Assembly (NCBI RefSeq): GCF_001552255.1
Contig: NZ_BCQV01000033.1
Coordinates: forward strand, 1 to 56,960
Direction: 5' to 3'
Origin: Alicyclobacillus shizuokensis NBRC 103103
Lineage (GTDB): Bacteria; Bacillota; Bacilli; Alicyclobacillales; Alicyclobacillaceae
DNA length: 56,960 nt
The stretch's first letter is position 1. Every line of letters starts with the position of its first letter. The notes under the pieces are model-generated. The model was not told the origin of the DNA and searched no databases. It saw only the letters and a list, made by a program, of their open reading frames with translations. A program made the translations under genes and the position numbers. Shown here piece by piece: positions 27,650 to 35,531 of the stretch.

Positions 27650-28630
27650 TCAACCGAGCACACGTGTGCACTTGGACAATCTCGGTTCCCAGTAGGAAGT
27701 ATTGAGCGACTGGTAACAGACGCCTCCATGGACGGTGGCGGAGATGAACTGGCCGCCGCCGGCCCAGATGCCGACGTGTGAATACACGTCTCCCGTGGTG
27801 TTGAAAAAGACGAGGTCCCCAGGCTGCAGATCGGAGACGGAGATTTTCTGGCCGACCTGTGCCTGTCCCGCCGCAGTGCGCGGCAGCTTGATGCCAAAGT
27901 GCGCGTACACCGCCTGCACCAGGCCGGAACAATCCCAGCCGGAGGTCGATTCTCCGCCGTACAGGTACGGATCGCCCACAAACTGTTTTGCGTAATTCAC
28001 GACCGCCTGCCCGCTCACCGACTGGGTCACCGTCTCAGGCGGCAGTCCACCGCGCGACGATGGCGTCGGCGCGGTGGACGTTCCGCTGTTGCCCGACGCG
28101 GCCGGGCTTTGTGTGACCGAGGTAGAAGCGGTGCCTGAGAGGCGCAGGGCCATGCCCGGATAGATCAGATTCGGGTTGGAAATCGAATTCCAAGCAACCA
28201 AATTGCCCACGCTGACCTGATAGCGCTGGGCGATAGACCACAGCGTATCTCCCTTGCGCACGACATACGTTGTGGCACTGCTGGCCGTGCTGCTCGTGGA
28301 CGTGCTGATAGATGTCGCATCGGTTGTCGACGACGACGCATCGCCGGACAGACATAGAATCTGGTTGGGATAGATGAGATCTGGGTTGGCTAGGTGGTTG
28401 TACGCCACCAGTTGAGAGACCGTGAGACCGTGTCTGCGGGCGATGGACCAGACACTGTCTCCCGGCTTGACCTTGTACGTGGTGGCGGCCCAGGCGCTGG
28501 TCACGCCGACCGTCCCGGTTAAGGCGCTGCCCACGACAATCCCGAACATGCTGCGGCCAAACCGTGTCCGCCGCACCGACGAGCGGCGGAGATGGCGCGG
28601 CTGTCTGTGATGTCGCTTGCGGTGTTTCAC
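27650..28630 (-). CDS. Secreted LysM-NlpC/P60 cell-wall endopeptidase
   Basis: A 326-aa exported D,L-endopeptidase-type wall hydrolase. An unusually basic N-terminus (His/Arg-rich, about 27 residues) precedes the signal core (IVVGSALTGTVGVTSAWA). Two LysM repeats follow (YKVKPGDSVWSIARRHGLTV and YVVRKGDTLWSIAQRYQVSV), separated by Ser/Thr linkers. The C-terminal NlpC/P60 domain has catalytic Cys in GWDCSGLVQ and His in VYSHVGIWAGGGQ. The GTG at 28630 follows AAGGAG by 8 nt. It acts on peptidoglycan stem peptides outside the cell. The 235-bp upstream leader contains no riboswitch I can recognise, though wall hydrolases in this phylum are often c-di-AMP-riboswitch controlled. Confidence 0.92.
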   Translation of the reverse strand: MKHRKRHHRQPRHLRRSSVRRTRFGRSMFGIVVGSALTGTVGVTSAWAATTYKVKPGDSVWSIARRHGLTVSQLVAYNHLANPDLIYPNQILCLSGDASSSTTDATSISTSTSSTASSATTYVVRKGDTLWSIAQRYQVSVGNLVAWNSISNPNLIYPGMALRLSGTASTSVTQSPAASGNSGTSTAPTPSSRGGLPPETVTQSVSGQAVVNYAKQFVGDPYLYGGESTSGWDCSGLVQAVYAHFGIKLPRTAAGQAQVGQKISVSDLQPGDLVFFNTTGDVYSHVGIWAGGGQFISATVHGGVCYQSLNTSYWEPRLSKCTRVLG

Positions 28631-28865
28631 TCCATCGACTCCTTCTCTCGTCCTGCGAGGATCATTGCCCGCCCCAGGAACACGGGCCAACCAAGGCCAA
28701 CATCGTCCGCAGGCGGCTTCCCCCGTCCGCGTCTCGCGATAGGACTCGTAGGATTGGTATATTTAAAGGTTTTGTCGCTAGTGTAACGAGATTTGTCGAA
28801 CGGCTCAAGCCGTAGTTTTTTACAGACTTCCGTTCACGAAGCAGGAATACAGCATTCTGGAATTT

Positions 28866-29789
28866 CTAGCGTTCCTCCCCTGGTTGCCACCACGCTCTCA
28901 GGGCGCGGGCAAACTGACCGGCGCATGCCGGCAGGCTGCCCTCCCGCCGACCGATGAGCGTGATAGTGCGCGCTCCAAGTTGTTCGTCCACCGGTTCTAT
29001 CACCCGGAGCCGTCCCGCTGCGACATCGTCCGCGACACAGGAGCGAGGCAGGCAGGACAGACCTACCCCTAGTTGGACCAAGCGACTGATGCTCTCCAGA
29101 CTGTCTGTCTCCATTGCGACCGTGAGGGACAAACCGGCTGAACGGGCCAGGTCATCCAGGATGCGGCGCAGACCGGAGCCCCTGCGCATCAGCACCAGCG
29201 GCTCGCTCATCCACTCACCGCGCGAAGCTTGACCGCGCTCGGCCAACGGATGCCCTGGCGCGGCCACCAACAACAGCTCGTCGCGCAGCAGCGGGGCCGT
29301 CCAACAGTCGGCCATGTCCTCGCCCACCGTGGTCACCACGCCCAGGTCAATCTCCCGCCGCTGCAGGGCTGCGGCAATCTCCTTGGACGATCCGCTCGTC
29401 ACCTGAAACTGCACGCGCGGGTGCTGGCGGCGGTAGGCAGCCAAAACGGGTGGCAGCAGATAGATGGACGGAGTCAACCCTGCCCCCAGATAGACCGTGC
29501 CCACGTCCGCGTCTAGGAGGGCACTCAATTCGTCTCGCATCTTGTCATGCAGGCCCTGATGGATCTTGGCGTAACGATAGACCACGGTGCCGGCGCGGTT
29601 GAGCACCAGCCGCTTACCCATTCGGTCAAACAGCCTAACCCCTAAGCGCTCCTCCAACTGCTGCAGCTGCCGCGTGACGGTGGGTTGGGTGAGGTGCAGC
29701 TGTTCAGCGGCCCGCACCAGACTCGACGATTCCACCACGGCAATCAACGTGCGCAGCCAAGCATCCAAATCAACATCCCTCGCCTTCAT
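28866..29789 (-). CDS. LysR-family transcriptional regulator divergent from purA
   Basis: A 307-aa LysR regulator. The winged helix is at about residues 8-66 (SSLVRAAEQLHLTQPTVTRQ, then LEERLGVRLFDR), and the effector domain (LTPSIYLLPPVLAAYRRQHPRVQF) belongs to the CysB/CbbR-like fold. The ATG at 29789 has no ribosome site; a TTG at 29768, 8 nt after AAGGCGAGGG, gives the normal LysR N-terminus and may be the true start. It is divergent from the adenylosuccinate synthetase gene with a LysR-type palindrome between them, the standard layout when a LysR protein controls its neighbour. The effector is unknown, possibly a purine or a metabolite tied to the PurA variant (inference). Confidence 0.9.
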   Translation of the reverse strand: MKARDVDLDAWLRTLIAVVESSSLVRAAEQLHLTQPTVTRQLQQLEERLGVRLFDRMGKRLVLNRAGTVVYRYAKIHQGLHDKMRDELSALLDADVGTVYLGAGLTPSIYLLPPVLAAYRRQHPRVQFQVTSGSSKEIAAALQRREIDLGVVTTVGEDMADCWTAPLLRDELLLVAAPGHPLAERGQASRGEWMSEPLVLMRRGSGLRRILDDLARSAGLSLTVAMETDSLESISRLVQLGVGLSCLPRSCVADDVAAGRLRVIEPVDEQLGARTITLIGRREGSLPACAGQFARALRAWWQPGEER

Positions 29790-29836
29790 CCAATTAGCGG
29801 CGCGTTAGCGGCGCGGCCCCGTGTTATGCGATCCGT

Positions 29837-29853
29837 TATACGATATTCGTATA
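29837..29853. promoter_or_regulatory. LysR-type operator palindrome in the LysR-purA intergenic region
   Basis: TATACGATATTCGTATA is a perfect 7-bp inverted repeat around TAT. It contains ATAC-N7-GTAT and fits the LysR T-N11-A box. It sits 48 bp upstream of the LysR start and 166 bp upstream of purA. A tandem 11-bp repeat, TTAGCGGCGCG twice at 29794-29815, lies between it and the LysR start codon. Confidence 0.6.
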
Positions 29854-30018
29854 GAAAGTATACAACAAATCAATTTTACACATAACAAAATCGACCGTAG
29901 ACTGGGACGTGTACGAATGGGCTGCTGGCCCCATGACCGCGGTTTGATCGAACGGTTCCGTCGGCACAGTATGCGCCGCAGCCGCAGCCCGATTTTGCTG
30001 AACACGGAGGCGACGGAC

Positions 30019-31278
30019 ATGGTGCACGCGGTGGTAGGCGCCCAGTACGGCGATGAAGGGAAGGGCAAGATGGTCGACTATTTCGCCGTCGATGCCGACA
30101 TCGTGATTCGCTACCAGGGGGGCGGCAACGCGGGCCACACGATTGTGAATGAGCACGGCCGATTTGCCCTGCACCTGGTACCTTCAGGCATTTTCAATCC
30201 CGACACCAAGGCTGTGCTGGGGACCGGTGTGGTCGTCCACCCGATGAATCTCGTCCAAGAGTTGAAATCGCTTAACGATGCCGGAATCTCGACAGATAAT
30301 CTGATCATCTCTGAACGCGCCCACCTGGTGCTGCCGTATCACATTTGGCAAGACGAATACGAGGAACACGCGCGATCGCGGAAAGTCGGAACGACTCGAC
30401 AGGGCATCGGGCCAGCGTACCAGGACAAGGTTGGCCGCTTCGGCATCCAAATCGGTGAGATGCGCGACCTTGGACATTTCCGCAGCCGCGTTGAACAGGC
30501 GTACCGAGCGAAAATGGAACGCATGCCAGGCATGGCCGCGTTCGCGAAGTCGTTTGCGGAGATTTGGAAAGAACTAGTAGAGGCGCGTGAGTATTTACTG
30601 CCTTACATTCACGACACGCTTCCCCTGCTGCAGGCGGCGGTATCTTCTGGGAAGTACGTGCTGCTCGAGGGCCAGCTCGGCATCATGCGGGACCTGGATT
30701 GGGGAGTCTACCCGTTTGTCACCTCTTCGTCCCCCATCGCCGGCGGTGTCCCGGCCGGGTGCGGCCTTCCCCCGCAAGCCGTAACACGAGTGACCGGCAT
30801 CACGAAAGCCTACACGACGGCGGTTGGAGCGGGGCCATTCCCCACCGCACTGAACGACGAGTTCGGTCGGCACCTGCAGGAAAAGGGCCATGAGTACGGC
30901 GCCACCACCGGCCGTCAACGCGATTGCGGCTGGCTCGATATTCCGACACTGCGCTACGGCGCCTTCATCAACGGGTATACGGAGCTGGCCATGATGAAAC
31001 TGGACGTCCTCTCTGGATTGCCGCGGGTGGCGTTATGCGTGGCCTACGAACTGGATGGTCAGCGTTATGACTATCCCCTGCCGGCTTACCAGCTGGAGCG
31101 AGTGACCCCGGTGTACGAATGGCACGACGGATGGCAACAGGACCTGTCCGACTGTCATCGCTTTGAAGATTTGCCGGAGGAGGCGAAAGGCTTGGTGAAG
31201 CGGATTGAAACCCTGGTCGGCGTGCCCATCCGGTTTGTCTCCGTCGGGCCTGACCGTCGGCAAACGATTGTTCGGTGA
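30019..31278 (+). CDS. purA: Adenylosuccinate synthetase, divergent form
   Basis: A 419-aa PurA-family enzyme (IMP + aspartate + GTP to adenylosuccinate). The catalytic pair is intact: Asp12 in GAQYGDEGKGK and His40 in GGGNAGHTI. VGTTRQGIGPAYQDK, the base-binding KLDVLSG and the C-terminal VSVGPDR are kept. It departs from the canonical enzyme at EGQLG (residues 217-221), where E. coli has EGAQG with IMP-contacting Gln224, and at TTGRQRDCGW where TTGRPRRVGW is usual. EGQLG may belong to a PurA subclade rather than this gene alone. The ATG at 30019 follows CGGAGG by 9 nt. It is not beside dnaC or purB and is divergent from a LysR gene. It could be the only PurA or a specialised second copy. 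Confidence 0.9.
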   Translation: MVHAVVGAQYGDEGKGKMVDYFAVDADIVIRYQGGGNAGHTIVNEHGRFALHLVPSGIFNPDTKAVLGTGVVVHPMNLVQELKSLNDAGISTDNLIISERAHLVLPYHIWQDEYEEHARSRKVGTTRQGIGPAYQDKVGRFGIQIGEMRDLGHFRSRVEQAYRAKMERMPGMAAFAKSFAEIWKELVEAREYLLPYIHDTLPLLQAAVSSGKYVLLEGQLGIMRDLDWGVYPFVTSSSPIAGGVPAGCGLPPQAVTRVTGITKAYTTAVGAGPFPTALNDEFGRHLQEKGHEYGATTGRQRDCGWLDIPTLRYGAFINGYTELAMMKLDVLSGLPRVALCVAYELDGQRYDYPLPAYQLERVTPVYEWHDGWQQDLSDCHRFEDLPEEAKGLVKRIETLVGVPIRFVSVGPDRRQTIVR

Positions 31279-31299
31279 GCCTGCCCACGGTGAATCGAC

Positions 31300-31320
31300 A
31301 GGCGCGTCGCGTACGCGCCT
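31300..31320 (+). terminator. Hairpin downstream of purA
   Basis: AGGCGCGT pairs with ACGCGCCT around CGCGT, 22 bp past the purA stop. There is no U-run, so it is a weak terminator or 3' stabilising hairpin. The rest of the 294-bp interval to the next gene holds no recognisable element beyond an A+T-rich stretch near 31430, probably the kinase promoter. Confidence 0.4.
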
Positions 31321-31572
31321 GGGAACTGCCTAACGACGGGCCTCATTCCAGACCTTGCACCCCGTGGACAAACAAGGGAATTCCTTCCTTTCCATCATAT
31401 TGGCCCTATCGTTTTTCCCGAAAGAGTAAACATAGTGTAGAATAGAACATTGAGTTGCGTGAATCCGCGGATTCGTGCGCCTGAGCGGCCCTCTCGCGCA
31501 CCCCGGGGCCATGCAGACAATCGACAGACATCTGCAACGCACAAGAGGAAGCACGAAAAAGGGATCACGTAC

Positions 31573-32862
31573 ATGGGGTTGAACGGGTTGACCGAGGCCA
31601 AAGACCTACTCCTAAACATCGCCAACATCCTGGTGCCGTTATTTGTCTGCCAGGGTATCATCAATCAACGAGAGCACATCGACAGCGTGCAGGCCAAGGC
31701 CATCGCCACCGCCTGCTCTGTCGTGTCCATACTCTTGTGCATGACGTTTCCCGCATCTATCGCCCACCAGAGTTATGACCTGCGCGCCGTGCCATGGATC
31801 ATTTCCAGTCTATACCAGGGATACTGGGCGTGCACGGTCCTGACCCTCACGATGTACGCCTATCAGGCGATACTGCACGGTGCTGGATCCTATCCGATGC
31901 TTATCAGCTACGTGTACGTGCTGCCGGCATTGTACGTGGTCATCGGCAACTTCCGGCAGCAAAACCGACGCCCACGCATCATCACCGCCGTCCTGTTGAC
32001 GAGCACGACCGCCTTTGCCGTACTGGTGACGACAACGCTGTTCCAAATGGCCCATGGCGAACACAACCTTCTCGCACCCGAGCGGTTGTTCCTCGACAGC
32101 ATCTACCTATTCGCCCACTCAGTCTTGGCTTGGATATCCGTGGCCATCATCGAGCACCAAAACGAGTTTTGGCGCATGCAGCGGCGCGTACAGGACATGG
32201 AACAGACCCAGGTATTGGGTCAATTGGCCGCCTCCATCGCCCACGAGGTCCGCAATCCACTGACGGTCGTTCGCGGGTTTCTGCAGCTTTTGCGGGGAGA
32301 CGCGGACGTCCCGCCCGAGAAGTGGCGGATGTATATCGAGACCAGCATACAGGAATTGGATAGGGCGGAAGACATTATTTCCCGATACCTGGCGATGGCC
32401 AAATCGACCGAAGGCCAAAAAACGCGCATCGACGTGCGGGAACGAGTGCGACTCCTGGTGGACATGATGTCGCCTTATGCGGTGCTGCGCGGCATCGACA
32501 TCGTAGAATTGTGCGAGCCCGAGTTGTATGTATGGGGAGACCCGAAGCGATTGGACCAAGCGCTCATGAACATTGCAAAGAACGGTATTGAAGCGATGCC
32601 GAAAGGAAAAACCCTGCGCATCTATGGGTACCGTGAACATGAGCAGGTGGCCTTGGTCATTGCCGACGCGGGGGTCGGCATGACGCCAGAGGAAATCGAA
32701 CGGCTGGGCACCCCCTACTACTCGACGAAGACATCCGGCACCGGCCTGGGCCTGATGGTCAGCTACCGCATCATCCGCGATATGGGCGGCCGAATTGAGG
32801 TGCAGAGTGAAAAGGGGTTCGGCACGCGCTTCACGATTTACTTGCCGACTGCGGAACTATAG
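31573..32862 (+). CDS. Six-helix membrane histidine kinase, KinB/sporulation-kinase-like
   Basis: A 429-aa kinase with six predicted membrane helices in the first 205 residues and almost no extracytoplasmic domain, the build of B. subtilis KinB. QLAASIAHEVRNPLTVVRGFLQLL around the phospho-acceptor His is the form seen in sporulation kinases that feed Spo0F. ATPase domain: NIAKNGIEAM (N box), VIADAGVGMTPEEIERLGTPYYSTK, GTGLGLMVSYRIIRDMGG. No response regulator is adjacent, as expected for an orphan phosphorelay kinase. The ATG at 31573 lies behind a modest AAAGGG. The 3' end overlaps the convergent glyoxalase-fold gene by 32 bp. The sporulation role is inferred from type and from other spore genes in the window. 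Confidence 0.9.
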   Translation: MGLNGLTEAKDLLLNIANILVPLFVCQGIINQREHIDSVQAKAIATACSVVSILLCMTFPASIAHQSYDLRAVPWIISSLYQGYWACTVLTLTMYAYQAILHGAGSYPMLISYVYVLPALYVVIGNFRQQNRRPRIITAVLLTSTTAFAVLVTTTLFQMAHGEHNLLAPERLFLDSIYLFAHSVLAWISVAIIEHQNEFWRMQRRVQDMEQTQVLGQLAASIAHEVRNPLTVVRGFLQLLRGDADVPPEKWRMYIETSIQELDRAEDIISRYLAMAKSTEGQKTRIDVRERVRLLVDMMSPYAVLRGIDIVELCEPELYVWGDPKRLDQALMNIAKNGIEAMPKGKTLRIYGYREHEQVALVIADAGVGMTPEEIERLGTPYYSTKTSGTGLGLMVSYRIIRDMGGRIEVQSEKGFGTRFTIYLPTAEL

Positions 32863-33754
32863 AGACCCACAGCCCATGTAGCAAGTGTCCCTTTTCCACA
32901 GGTGATGGACACAGAGACTGTCCACCCTCGCCGCTCGACGCTGACGCCGCCGACGCAGTTCGGGCCAGGTTCACCGCAACCACCCGCTCACCGCGAGTTG
33001 ACAGAACCTCTGCGGACCGCGCCCGAGGACCCGATTCGGCGGGCCATAAGCAGAGCGACACGCCGCCCACATCCCAGACCACCGCCTCCCCCCGACGTTC
33101 CGGGAGAGGGAGAAACGGACCATAGTACTGAGACAACCGCTCACTCGTTCGGGCGGGACTTTGCACCAGTGCGTGCATCCGCGTGAGGCGGAGATCACCA
33201 TCCGCAAACGGTGCGTTCCCCCGCTCCTGGTCTGCGCCGTGACTGCCGTTCCGTTGCTGGCCAGATGCAGTCGAACCCGTGCTGTCCGCCGCTATAGACT
33301 CCTGTGGGCGCGGCCCCCACTCAATCAGAAACGGCAGCGGGAAATTCGCTCCCGCCTCACGCGCCGGAAACAGCAGACGCCAGGTCAACTCCAGCCCATC
33401 TGGTCGCACGCGGCGCCCTCTGACCGGGCCCACGAACGGAAGGCCGGCCTCCCTCCACGTATCGGCTACCGCGTCCAGGGCGGAGGTGCGCAGCGCCAGC
33501 TGCGAAACCCCTTCTCCCCGCGCCAAATCGTAGAGCAGCCAACGGCCGAACTCGTTGCCGGCGGCCAAGTCGCTATCGAAGACCGCCGCCCATTCCACAT
33601 ACACTGGGCCCAAGTGAGCCAGTGTGTTGTATGTGCCCCACGCCTCGTGACGCCCGCCCTCGCTGGTCGCCAGAGGGAACTGGTGCATAAAGGTATGGCG
33701 CGCCTGGTGGGCATCTCGCACCGCGTGAACAACGTGGTCCAGCACCAACCTCAT
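32831..33754 (-). CDS. Glyoxalase-like (VOC) domain protein
   Basis: A 307-aa protein. The N-terminal half begins RLVLDHVVHAVRDAHQA and continues with GGRHEAWGTYNTLAHL, YVEWAAVFD and FLIEWG, the pattern of the glyoxalase-like PF13468 fold, with the metal-site His near the N-terminus and Glu in the strand YVEW. Around residues 155-185 is a Gly/Ser/Gln-rich low-complexity linker, then a second, more divergent half (LRLTRMHALVQSPARTSERLSQYYGPF) that looks like another VOC module. The last 32 bp overlap the kinase gene tail to tail. The reaction is unknown; relatives are mostly uncharacterised. Confidence 0.78.
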   Translation of the reverse strand: MRLVLDHVVHAVRDAHQARHTFMHQFPLATSEGGRHEAWGTYNTLAHLGPVYVEWAAVFDSDLAAGNEFGRWLLYDLARGEGVSQLALRTSALDAVADTWREAGLPFVGPVRGRRVRPDGLELTWRLLFPAREAGANFPLPFLIEWGPRPQESIAADSTGSTASGQQRNGSHGADQERGNAPFADGDLRLTRMHALVQSPARTSERLSQYYGPFLPLPERRGEAVVWDVGGVSLCLWPAESGPRARSAEVLSTRGERVVAVNLARTASAASASSGEGGQSLCPSPVEKGHLLHGLWVSIVPQSASKS

Positions 33755-33785
33755 ATCCCATCCCCCACCCTTGGCCGAGCCAGCG

Positions 33786-34721
33786 TTACGACTTTGGGCC
33801 CGCCTTGAGGACGCGAATCAGGTCCGATTCGCTCATGTTCGAGCGGAACGTGTAGGTCCCCGGGCGCAGGTCCTGATCCGCGTGCGTGTCCTTCATCTTC
33901 ATGTCAAACGCGATGGCGCTCTTGACCAAATGGTGCTGTTGCAAAAACACCGACAGGTCGTGCACGGGCGTTCCCAGACGCAGAGTGTAGGTATAGGTTT
34001 TCGGCGCGCTGGAAGCCGCATGTTGACTGGACGGGGATGTGGACTTCGCGGCGTCGGCGGTCTGCTTGTCACTGGACGAAGTGGTGGATGCCTTATCCTC
34101 GCTCGCCGCTTTTCCCGCGCTCGCTGAGGAGGACGCGGCCGCAGGCGCCGAGGCGGATTGAGATCCCGGTTTCACCAACTGATAGCCGTGACTCTGCGCC
34201 CACGATTCCACCCCCTGCTTGGTCAACTCAGCCGCGGCCGCCGACGTCTTGCCACCGTGGTGCAGGCTGTCGGCCAACAAAAACCCGATGCAACCCGCAA
34301 CCACCACACAGGCCCCCGAAACCATGCGGGCAAAAGTCCGTGTGCGCGTGAACGGAACGTAGTGAATCGACGTCACTGATTGCACCCGCCACTCATCCGA
34401 GCGATAGCGCAGCCGTACATCAATGCACAGTCCCCCGGAGAGGCGCGCGCGTACGTGAAACAGCATACCTCCGTCAGTCAATGGCTCCACCGCCAGCACA
34501 CGCCCGTGAAGGACAGCCCTCCAAACGTCGGCACGAACATCGGGGGTGTTGGGCTTGTCAAATGCGGCCGTGTCCAAATAAGGCCGCAGCTCATCAACAA
34601 ACGGCGTCTGCGGCAGGTCCGCGCAGCCAAGTTCGCGTGCTGCTTTGGCAAACGGCATGGCAACCGCCGAGTTGAGCAGCGAATACAGGGGTTGCAACGA
34701 CTGGAACTCCGGATTGGCCAC
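33786..34721 (-). CDS. Single-pass protein with C-terminal MltG/YceG N-subdomain-like region
   Basis: A 311-aa protein in three parts. Residues 1-125 form a cytoplasmic domain I do not recognise (HVRARLSGGLCIDVRLRYRSDEW). One membrane helix follows at about 133-153 (VSGACVVVAGCIGFLLADSL). A Ser/Ala/Lys-rich linker spans about 185-240. The last 65 residues (YTLRLGTPVHDLSVFLQQHHL, DLRPGTYTFRSNMSESDLIRVL) resemble the small LysM-like subdomain of MltG/YceG transglycosylases. The MltG catalytic domain with its Glu is absent, so it may bind glycan strands or partners rather than cut. The GTG at 34721 follows GGAGGAGGGG by about 5 nt. Function unknown. Confidence 0.72.
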   Translation of the reverse strand: MANPEFQSLQPLYSLLNSAVAMPFAKAARELGCADLPQTPFVDELRPYLDTAAFDKPNTPDVRADVWRAVLHGRVLAVEPLTDGGMLFHVRARLSGGLCIDVRLRYRSDEWRVQSVTSIHYVPFTRTRTFARMVSGACVVVAGCIGFLLADSLHHGGKTSAAAAELTKQGVESWAQSHGYQLVKPGSQSASAPAAASSSASAGKAASEDKASTTSSSDKQTADAAKSTSPSSQHAASSAPKTYTYTLRLGTPVHDLSVFLQQHHLVKSAIAFDMKMKDTHADQDLRPGTYTFRSNMSESDLIRVLKAGPKS

Positions 34722-34970
34722 AGATTCCCCTCCTCCAATGCAAAGCCTGCGGGTCAGGTTGTTTAGTACCCGCGTTGTCTATCCACCAACCCTGTCAGGG
34801 GCTCACCCACTTCGTATCGTCTCAGGTCATTATCCCTTTGACCATAGGCTGTTTGCTTGGGACTTGTCAAGCATCAGGATCTACCTGCTTGCACCCTGGG
34901 CGTTTATCGACCGGGCAAAAGGCGCCGAGAGCTCGGCCACAGCCAGCCCAGACGGGTCTGCAAACAGCAA

Positions 34971-34995
34971 CAGGACGGCCACTTCGGCCGTCCTG
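34971..34995 (+). other. 10-bp hairpin in the 530-bp gap before abrB
   Basis: CAGGACGGCC pairs perfectly with GGCCGTCCTG around ACTTC. It lies in the 34722-35251 interval between the divergent MltG-like and abrB genes and has no U-run on either strand. The interval otherwise holds only the palindrome at 35194-35213; I find no gene or RNA in it. Confidence 0.4.
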
Positions 34996-35193
34996 CTGTA
35001 AGGTAGCGCTTGTGTCGTTGCAACCACGCCTCACACTGAACCCCTGGATACGTAGGCCTGCGGTAGCATCGCACATCCGCCTCCCTTACGCCCGTAGTAT
35101 TCTCGACAGAGGCCTGGCCCATGCACCCTTGGTGTCACTTTCGTCTGGAAAGCGGTTTTACTTGTGGGAATCCGTGTACAGTTACCCCCACAT

Positions 35194-35213
35194 TTCCGTT
35201 GCCGGCGACGGAA
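35194..35213. promoter_or_regulatory. Palindrome upstream of abrB, candidate operator
   Basis: TTCCGTTGCCGGCGACGGAA is a 20-bp palindrome with a single mismatched pair. It sits 39 bp before the abrB start, directly upstream of a TATATGA stretch that could hold the -10. The placement suits a repressor or autoregulator site. AbrB itself has loose DNA preferences, so the reader may be another protein. Confidence 0.4.
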
Positions 35214-35251
35214 TATATGAGGACGAATGCAGAAAGTGGGAGGTACCGGAC

Positions 35252-35515
35252 ATGAAGACCACAGGCATTGTCCGTAAGGTGGATCAGCTCGGACGGATAG
35301 CCATCCCGGCCGAACTGCGCCGCACCTTCGGTATTGAGATCAAGGACCCGCTGGCCATCTATACCGATCGGGACCGCATCATCCTCAAGCGCTACGAGCC
35401 TGCCTGCATCTTTTGCGGCAATCTGGACGAGTCGATTGAGTCCTTCCACGGACGCATGATCTGCCGCGAGTGCCGGGAAGAGTTGCAGCAATTGGCGTTG
35501 GCGCGCATGTCCTGA
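35252..35515 (+). CDS. abrB: AbrB-family transition-state regulator
   Basis: An 87-aa DNA-binding protein. Residues 1-50 (MKTTGIVRKVDQLGRIAIP, then AELRRTFGIEIKD) are the swapped-hairpin AbrB fold, nearly identical in pattern to B. subtilis AbrB. The C-terminal part differs from the Bacillus protein and carries two CxxC pairs (PACIFCGN and MICREC) that could bind zinc; this form is known in Clostridia-like and Alicyclobacillus-like lineages. The ATG at 35252 follows GGGAGGT by 9 nt; the longer upstream frame is not protein-like. AbrB represses post-exponential and sporulation genes during growth. A short hairpin (CCACGG/CCGTGG, 35520-35540) separates it from the convergent sugar kinase gene. 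Confidence 0.95.
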   Translation: MKTTGIVRKVDQLGRIAIPAELRRTFGIEIKDPLAIYTDRDRIILKRYEPACIFCGNLDESIESFHGRMICRECREELQQLALARMS

Positions 35516-35531
35516 ACACCCACGGAGGTAC

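Noticed and set aside
28631-28865. c-di-AMP (ydaO-type) riboswitch before the LysM-NlpC gene
   Set aside because: The gene type fits, but I could not find the conserved aptamer blocks in the 235-nt leader.
30019-31278. PurZ-like diaminopurine synthesis enzyme
   Set aside because: Phage PurZ proteins mostly lose the catalytic Asp of PurA; here Asp12 and His40 are both present, and no datZ or phage genes are nearby.
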